NCBI GenBank assembly: GCA_964512285.1 | Contig: CAZEJO010000061.1 | Location: 1-5,032, forward strand | From: SM23-28-2 sp964512285 | Lineage (GTDB): Bacteria; Chloroflexota; Dehalococcoidia; SM23-28-2 | Reading direction: 5' to 3' | Length of the DNA stretch: 5,032 nt | Shown here: in pieces, positions 1-5,032 of the stretch | How the letters are laid out: each line of letters starts with the position of its first letter | Position numbering within the stretch: position 1 is the stretch's first letter | Notes under the pieces: generated by a model | The model's database searches: none | Told to the model about the DNA's origin: nothing | The model's input: only the letters and a program-made list of their open reading frames with translations | Made by a program: the position numbers and the translations under genes

Positions 1-1019
1 AGCTCCTTCACCGCCGCCAGCAGCGGCTCGATGCCCGGCCCCAAGCGAGCGGGACCGGAGCCCACAGGGTCGGGCACGAAGGGATTGCCCAACAGCGCGT
101 CGAGGCAGGTGCGCACTGACCACGCCAACGCGTCACCCCCATAGCCACCCTCCAGCACGAACATCAGCCGTCCCTGGCACAACTCCTCTGCCGCATCGCG
201 CAGGATGACAGCCAGATCCCGATAGCCAGCACAGCTCATCTGCATACTGGCCAGGGGATCCTTGAAGTGAGCGTCGAAGCCGGCAGAAACGAGGATGAGC
301 TGTGGCCGAAAGCGACGCAGCACCGGCAGCAGCACCTCCTGAAACACCTGGCGATACTCGTCATCGCCGCTGCCTGCAGGCATGGGCAGGTGCACGGTAT
401 AGCCGCGGCCCTCGCCCTCGCCCATCTCCCTCCAGGAGCCGGTACCCGGATAGAAAGGAGACTGATGGGTGGAGAAGTAGAGCACGGATGGGTCAGTGTA
501 GAAGCTGTCTTGGGTGCCGTTACCGTGGTGCACATCGAAGTCAACGATGGCCACTCTCTCCAGACCCCGTCGCGCCTGGGCGTGTCTGGCGGCGATGGCC
601 ACGTTGTTGAACAGACAGAAGCCCATCGGCCGGTCGGAGGTGGCGTGATGGCCCGGCGGCCGCACCAGGCAGAAGGCTGAATCTATCTTGTCGTTTAGGA
701 TAGCATCCACCGCCTGCAGGCAGCCGCCCGCCGCCCGCAGGGCCACCGCGTACGACTTGCGGCAGACCGCCGTGTCCGCCTCCAGCCAGCGCTGCCCGGA
801 TTCCGTCCTCTCGCGCACCCAGCGGATCATCTCCGAATCGTGCACCAGCTCCAGGTCGGCCTCGCTGGCATCGACAGCGGGGACAGAGATGAGAGAAGAG
901 AGCAGCCCGCACTCCTCCAGAAGCGCCAGAATGACAAGCAACCGGCCGGAATTCTCCGGATGGTCACCCGTATCGTGTTCCAAATAGAAGGGGTCGTAGA
1001 CCCAACCAACGCGTGACAT
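1..1019 (-). CDS. Class II-type histone deacetylase superfamily amidohydrolase (3' end cut by window edge)
   Basis: This gene encodes a zinc-dependent deacetylase of the arginase/deacetylase fold, which removes acetyl groups from lysine side chains or small acetyl-amides in the cytoplasm. I translated it from ATG at 1019-1017; 339 codons are open to the window edge, close to the usual 340-375 aa, so only the C-terminal tail is missing. Seen in the protein: an N-terminal HPENSGR segment (residues 20-26), RPPGHHA (120-126) with the His124-His125 charge-relay pair, DFDVHHGNGT (160-169) with zinc ligands Asp162 and His164, the third ligand Asp249 in SAGFDAH, and the catalytic Tyr293 in LEGGYGG. 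All key residues are intact. Leu256 (in DPL) sits where polyamine deacetylases such as HDAC10 carry a gatekeeper Glu, which favours a lysine or general deacetylase over an acetylpolyamine hydrolase. The start is supported by AAGGAG six bases upstream. It is divergent from selB. The family is certain; the substrate is unknown, and AcuC-like or other roles remain possible. Confidence 0.93.
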   Translation of the reverse strand, partial: MSRVGWVYDPFYLEHDTGDHPENSGRLLVILALLEECGLLSSLISVPAVDASEADLELVHDSEMIRWVRERTESGQRWLEADTAVCRKSYAVALRAAGGCLQAVDAILNDKIDSAFCLVRPPGHHATSDRPMGFCLFNNVAIAARHAQARRGLERVAIVDFDVHHGNGTQDSFYTDPSVLYFSTHQSPFYPGTGSWREMGEGEGRGYTVHLPMPAGSGDDEYRQVFQEVLLPVLRRFRPQLILVSAGFDAHFKDPLASMQMSCAGYRDLAVILRDAAEELCQGRLMFVLEGGYGGDALAWSVRTCLDALLGNPFVPDPVGSGPARLGPGIEPLLAAVKE

Positions 1020-1025
1020 TATCAA

Positions 1026-1031
1026 CTCCTT
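1026..1031 (-). promoter_or_regulatory. Ribosome binding site of the deacetylase gene
   Basis: AAGGAG on the minus strand lies six bases before ATG at 1019-1017. It fixes this start over the out-of-frame ATG at 1038-1036 inside CCATGG. Confidence 0.75.
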
Positions 1032-1043
1032 CTTCCATGGTAG

Positions 1044-1092
1044 CAGAGGTCTCTCCCATGCCACAACGGCTGTGCCCTAACACAGACCTTTG
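1044..1092. repeat. Imperfect inverted repeat in the divergent intergenic region
   Basis: The left arm at 1044-1052 (CAGAGGTCT) pairs with the right arm at 1084-1092 (AGACCTTTG): eight Watson-Crick pairs and one G-T pair. A smaller CACA/TGTG stem (1062-1065 with 1071-1074) is nested inside. On the minus strand it would fold in the leader of the deacetylase mRNA. On the plus strand its right arm touches the proposed -35 of the selB promoter. No T-run follows either arm, so it is not a standard terminator. It could be an operator, a leader hairpin or chance. Confidence 0.35.
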
Positions 1093-1117
1093 TTCCCTCC
1101 CTGGCCTATGCTATGAT
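1090..1117 (+). promoter_or_regulatory. Candidate sigma-70-type promoter with extended -10, upstream of selB
   Basis: TTGTTC (1090-1095) and TATGAT (1112-1117) are separated by 16 bases, and TG at 1109-1110 supplies an extended -10 element. Transcription would start near 1124, giving a leader of about 54 bases before selB. This is a consensus match by eye only. A competing possibility is a promoter whose -10 lies at 1163-1168. Confidence 0.35.
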
Positions 1118-1139
1118 CGGCCACGAACTGCTTAGCCTG

Positions 1140-1168
1140 TTCATTCCTCTTGACAGCCGTCGTACTAT
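1140..1168 (+). promoter_or_regulatory. Alternative promoter candidate for a leaderless selB transcript
   Basis: TACTAT (1163-1168) in the AT-rich stretch before selB fits a TANNNT -10 element, with a weak -35 (TTCATT, 1140-1145) at 17 bases. Transcription would begin at about 1175-1178, at or next to the selB ATG, which would explain why no Shine-Dalgarno sequence is visible. A perfect TTGACA occurs at 1150-1155, but no -10 sits at the right distance from it. Confidence 0.22.
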
Positions 1169-1177
1169 ATAGAACAG

Positions 1178-3056
<1,879 letters not shown>

Positions 3057-3058
<2 letters not shown>

Positions 3059-3062
3059 GAGG
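3057..3062 (+). promoter_or_regulatory. Ribosome binding site of the DUF3795 gene, overlapping the selB stop
   Basis: A perfect AGGAGG shares two bases with the selB TAG (3056-3058) and lies eight bases before ATG 3071. It selects that start over the out-of-frame ATG at 3066. Translation of the two genes may be coupled. Confidence 0.85.
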
Positions 3063-3070
3063 CAAATGAA

Positions 3071-3442
3071 ATGGCAGAGACAAGCCTAGCAACCGTTTGT
3101 GGAATCTATTGCGGACGTTGCAGTTACCTGGGTGAGGCGTGCAGCGGATGCGCCGCAGAAGAAGGCAGAGTGTTTTGGACAAGGCTGGATGAAATCCCCT
3201 GGGATGTCTGCCCAATCTGGAAATGCTGCACGGAAGAGCGACAGCTTGAGCACTGCGGCCTCTGCCCCGACCTCCCCTGCGCCACGTACCTCGATTTGAA
3301 GGACCCCAATGACCCGCAGGCCGATCTGCACAAGAGAGAATGCATCGAGAGTCTCAAGCATCGCGCGGAAGTTGGAACAACCAGATGGCTCGAAGAACAA
3401 AAGAGGCTGCCCGAGAACCGAAGGCCTTCCGCCACCGACTAG
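3071..3442 (+). CDS. Cysteine-rich DUF3795 family protein
   Basis: This is a small soluble protein of 123 aa with no signal peptide or membrane segment; its biochemical function is unknown. The first 75 residues carry the family pattern: CGIYCGRC (10-17), CSGC (24-27), CPIWKCC (47-53) and CGLCPDLPC (62-70), with a last Cys91 outside the core. The paired cysteines suggest a structural zinc site or possibly an iron-sulfur cluster; that is inference from spacing. The tail (about 85-123) is charged and probably helical. The start is set by a perfect AGGAGG that overlaps the selB stop, with 12 bases between the genes, so it is likely cotranscribed with selB. Its GC content is about 57% by hand count against 65-80% in sampled 60-base stretches of selB and nurA, with more AAG/GAA/AGA-type codons, which hints at separate ancestry. 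Family assignment is firm; any link to selenium or DNA repair is only positional. Confidence 0.85.
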   Translation: MAETSLATVCGIYCGRCSYLGEACSGCAAEEGRVFWTRLDEIPWDVCPIWKCCTEERQLEHCGLCPDLPCATYLDLKDPNDPQADLHKRECIESLKHRAEVGTTRWLEEQKRLPENRRPSATD

Positions 3443-3464
3443 ACGCTGAGAAAGTGAGCGGAGA

Positions 3465-4718
3465 ATGACCCTGGACTTCCAGCGCCTGGCCAAGCAGCTA
3501 GATGACCTGGCGCCGCGCCTGAGGGAACAAGCCGAAGAGGGCCGAGCGCGCCTGCCCCAGGCACTGGACGCCGCCCGTGCCTGGGCCGGCCGGCCCGACA
3601 GCCTGCGCGAGCGCCTGGAAGCGGCCAGCACCACCTGGCTCCTGGCCGAACCGCTGGGCGAGCCCATCGACGCCACCTTCCCTGCTCCTCCTGCCCCCGA
3701 CGAGTACGTCGCGCTGGCCAGCGACGGCTCCCACATCGATGTGGACCGCCACAGCCCTGTCTCCTGCTACCTGCTGAACATGGGCCGCGTCCGCATCCGC
3801 TACGGCAGCCAGCCCGAGGCCGACCTGGCCAGCCAGCCAGAGCTGGCGTTCGAGGAGGAACGCCTCGTCCTCAGCGACCGCAGCGACGCCAGCCGCGAGA
3901 ATGTGCTATCGGGCAACCTTCTGGCCGCCCTGCGCAGCGTGCGCGAAGTGGAACTGCTGGCCCGCCTGGCCGCCGAGGAGGACAGCGGCCTGCCGATCCT
4001 CGCCCTCCTGGACGGCACGCTCGTGCTCTGGGGATTGGCTCGCAGAGACCTTCGCGGCGAGGTCAAGCGGCTCTTGCTAGACGAAGGCATCATCCGCGCC
4101 CTGGATTCCCTCAAGGACCTGGCCGGCCAGAAGCCCATCGTCCTGGCCAGCTACATCAGCCACCCCGGCGCCAGCGAGGTCGCCCACACCCTGCGCCTGG
4201 CCGTTTGCCCCCTCCCCCAGAGCCAGCCGCCTCAGCCCGTCGACTGCCGCCGCTGCCCCCGCGAGGCAGACGAACCCAGGCCCTGCGACATCGTCGGCCT
4301 GTCCTCCGACCGCCCGCTCTTCAGAGCGCTGCTGGCGCCGGGCCAGCGGAGCGCCGTCTTTCGGCGGAAGCACAAGACGCCAGGCTCCATCGAAGAGACA
4401 TTCTACGGCCAGCACAGCGTGGCCTTCTTCTACCTGCGCACGCCCGACGGTGTGCCCGACGAGATGGCACGAGTGGAGATGCCGCTGTGGATCGGCCAGG
4501 ACGAGCAAAAGGTCGGCCTGCTGCACGCTCTCCTGATCGACCAGTGCCGCCGTGGGCTCGGCTATCCCCTGGCGATCATGGAGGCCCACGAGCAGGCGGT
4601 GATCGGCGGCCCCGAGCGCGAGACCTTCCGACAACTGCTCGAGGCCCAGGTGACGGCGGAAGGGCTTCCCACCGCCACATCCGGCAAGGCCCTTAGTAAG
4701 CGAGTACGTTGGCTATGA
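3465..4718 (+). CDS. nurA: NurA-family DNA end-processing nuclease
   Basis: NurA is an RNase H-like, Mn-dependent nuclease that works with the HerA DNA translocase to resect DNA ends during double-strand break repair. Seen in this 417-aa protein: a helical, charged N-terminus (residues 1-55), ASDGSH with the probable metal ligand Asp87, acidic Glu161/Glu163 in a helix that may supply another ligand, LLDGTL with Asp183, and the C-terminal YPLAIMEAHEQAVI (367-380) with His375, the usual last active-site segment. All three signature blocks are present, so it is probably active. Four cysteines (248, 261, 264, 274) cluster between the second and third blocks. ATG 3465 is the only start available, because an in-frame TGA sits at 3447-3449; the ribosome site is weak (GTGAG at 3454-3458). 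It begins 22 bases after DUF3795 and its stop overlaps the next start by ATGA, so expression is likely coupled. The family is recognised from motifs, not from a search. Confidence 0.85.
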   Translation: MTLDFQRLAKQLDDLAPRLREQAEEGRARLPQALDAARAWAGRPDSLRERLEAASTTWLLAEPLGEPIDATFPAPPAPDEYVALASDGSHIDVDRHSPVSCYLLNMGRVRIRYGSQPEADLASQPELAFEEERLVLSDRSDASRENVLSGNLLAALRSVREVELLARLAAEEDSGLPILALLDGTLVLWGLARRDLRGEVKRLLLDEGIIRALDSLKDLAGQKPIVLASYISHPGASEVAHTLRLAVCPLPQSQPPQPVDCRRCPREADEPRPCDIVGLSSDRPLFRALLAPGQRSAVFRRKHKTPGSIEETFYGQHSVAFFYLRTPDGVPDEMARVEMPLWIGQDEQKVGLLHALLIDQCRRGLGYPLAIMEAHEQAVIGGPERETFRQLLEAQVTAEGLPTATSGKALSKRVRWL

Positions 4719-5032
4719 GCAACAAAGAGTCCTCAGAGATCATCGGCCAGGTGGTCGCGGCGGACATAGCCTCCTTCACCGCCCAGAGCCTCGAGCTTCA
4801 CCGAGCGCCGCCCCTGGGCAGCCTGGTGCAGACCGACGGCCCGATTTACGCCGTCGTCTGCGACGCCCGCACCGAGAGCATCGAGGGGCGACGGCCGGTC
4901 GCTCACCTGTCCGGCGAGACTGACCTGCAATCCTTCCTCGACGCCAACCCCCACCTCCGCCACCTCCTGCGCACCACCTTCGACACCGTGGTGGTCGGCC
5001 ACGGGGAGAGCACGACCCTCCGCCACTACCTG
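4715..5032 (+). CDS. HAS-barrel-like protein, likely HerA partner or HerA N-terminus (3' end cut by window edge)
   Basis: Exactly 106 codons are open from ATG 4715 to the window edge. The start overlaps the nurA stop in ATGA, typical of translational coupling. The first ~50 residues, with IIGQVVAADIASFTAQSLEL, then PPLGSLVQT and IYAVV, resemble the small beta-barrel (HAS-barrel) found at the N-terminus of HerA helicases, where it contacts NurA and helps form the hexamer. Residues 60-106 (AHLSGETDLQSFL, then HLRHLLRTTFDTVVVG) look less like HerA, in which a Walker A ATPase should follow; none is in the visible part. In some bacteria this barrel is a separate short gene between nurA and herA, and the spread-out layout here suits that. 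Whether it is free-standing or fused cannot be told from this window. No signal peptide or membrane segment is visible. Confidence 0.6.
   Translation, partial: MSNKESSEIIGQVVAADIASFTAQSLELHRAPPLGSLVQTDGPIYAVVCDARTESIEGRRPVAHLSGETDLQSFLDANPHLRHLLRTTFDTVVVGHGESTTLRHYL

Noticed and set aside
267..987. Plus-strand open frames antisense to the deacetylase gene
   Set aside because: The minus frame carries every deacetylase motif without a stop; the plus frames have no recognisable domain or ribosome site.
1150..1155. Perfect TTGACA -35 box before selB
   Set aside because: At 16-18 bases downstream the sequence is GAACAG/AACAGA/ACAGAT, which is not a -10 element, so it cannot form a standard promoter.
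1020..1177. Search for tRNA-Sec (selC) or another small RNA in the intergenic region
   Set aside because: I found no cloverleaf with an acceptor stem, no T-loop GTTCRANNC-type block and no CCA end.
3071..3442. DUF3795 as a selenoprotein served by SelB
   Set aside because: The frame has no in-frame TGA, ends in TAG, and its family positions are ordinary cysteines.

Overview
This is a GC-rich bacterial window (roughly 65-70% GC, judged by eye) carrying five genes and one 158-bp divergent intergenic region. It has no rRNA, tRNA, CRISPR array, insertion sequence or phage gene that I can see. The pairing of a nurA nuclease with a separate short HAS-barrel-like gene, in a high-GC genome with a bacterial-type SelB, reminds me of Chloroflexota and related thermophile-like bacteria. 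That placement is from memory of gene neighbourhoods and is only a weak guess.

Layout. Positions 1-1019 (minus strand, running off the left edge) encode a class II-type histone deacetylase superfamily amidohydrolase with all zinc-ligand and catalytic residues present. Positions 1020-1177 are the divergent control region. It holds an imperfect inverted repeat, an extended -10 promoter candidate, and an AT-rich stretch just before the selB start. From 1178 to the right edge everything reads on the plus strand: selB (selenocysteine-specific elongation factor, complete, 626 aa), a small cysteine-rich DUF3795 protein (123 aa), a NurA-family DNA end-processing nuclease (417 aa), and the first 106 codons of a gene that looks like the HAS-barrel partner of a HerA-type translocase.

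The four plus-strand genes are tightly packed. The DUF3795 ribosome site overlaps the selB stop codon, 22 bp separate DUF3795 from nurA, and nurA overlaps the next gene by 4 bp (ATGA). They probably form one operon. Functionally it is mixed: the first gene decodes UGA as selenocysteine, while the last two belong to HerA-NurA DNA break processing. No selA, selD, tRNA-Sec gene or selenoprotein is visible, so any selenium partners must lie elsewhere. The DUF3795 gene is clearly lower in GC (about 57% by hand count) than its neighbours and may be a later insertion.

I do not see a clearly new system. The points most worth a second look are the selB / DUF3795 / nurA / HAS-barrel linkage, a four-cysteine cluster in NurA, and the apparent lack of a ribosome binding site before selB, which suggests a leaderless or structured start.
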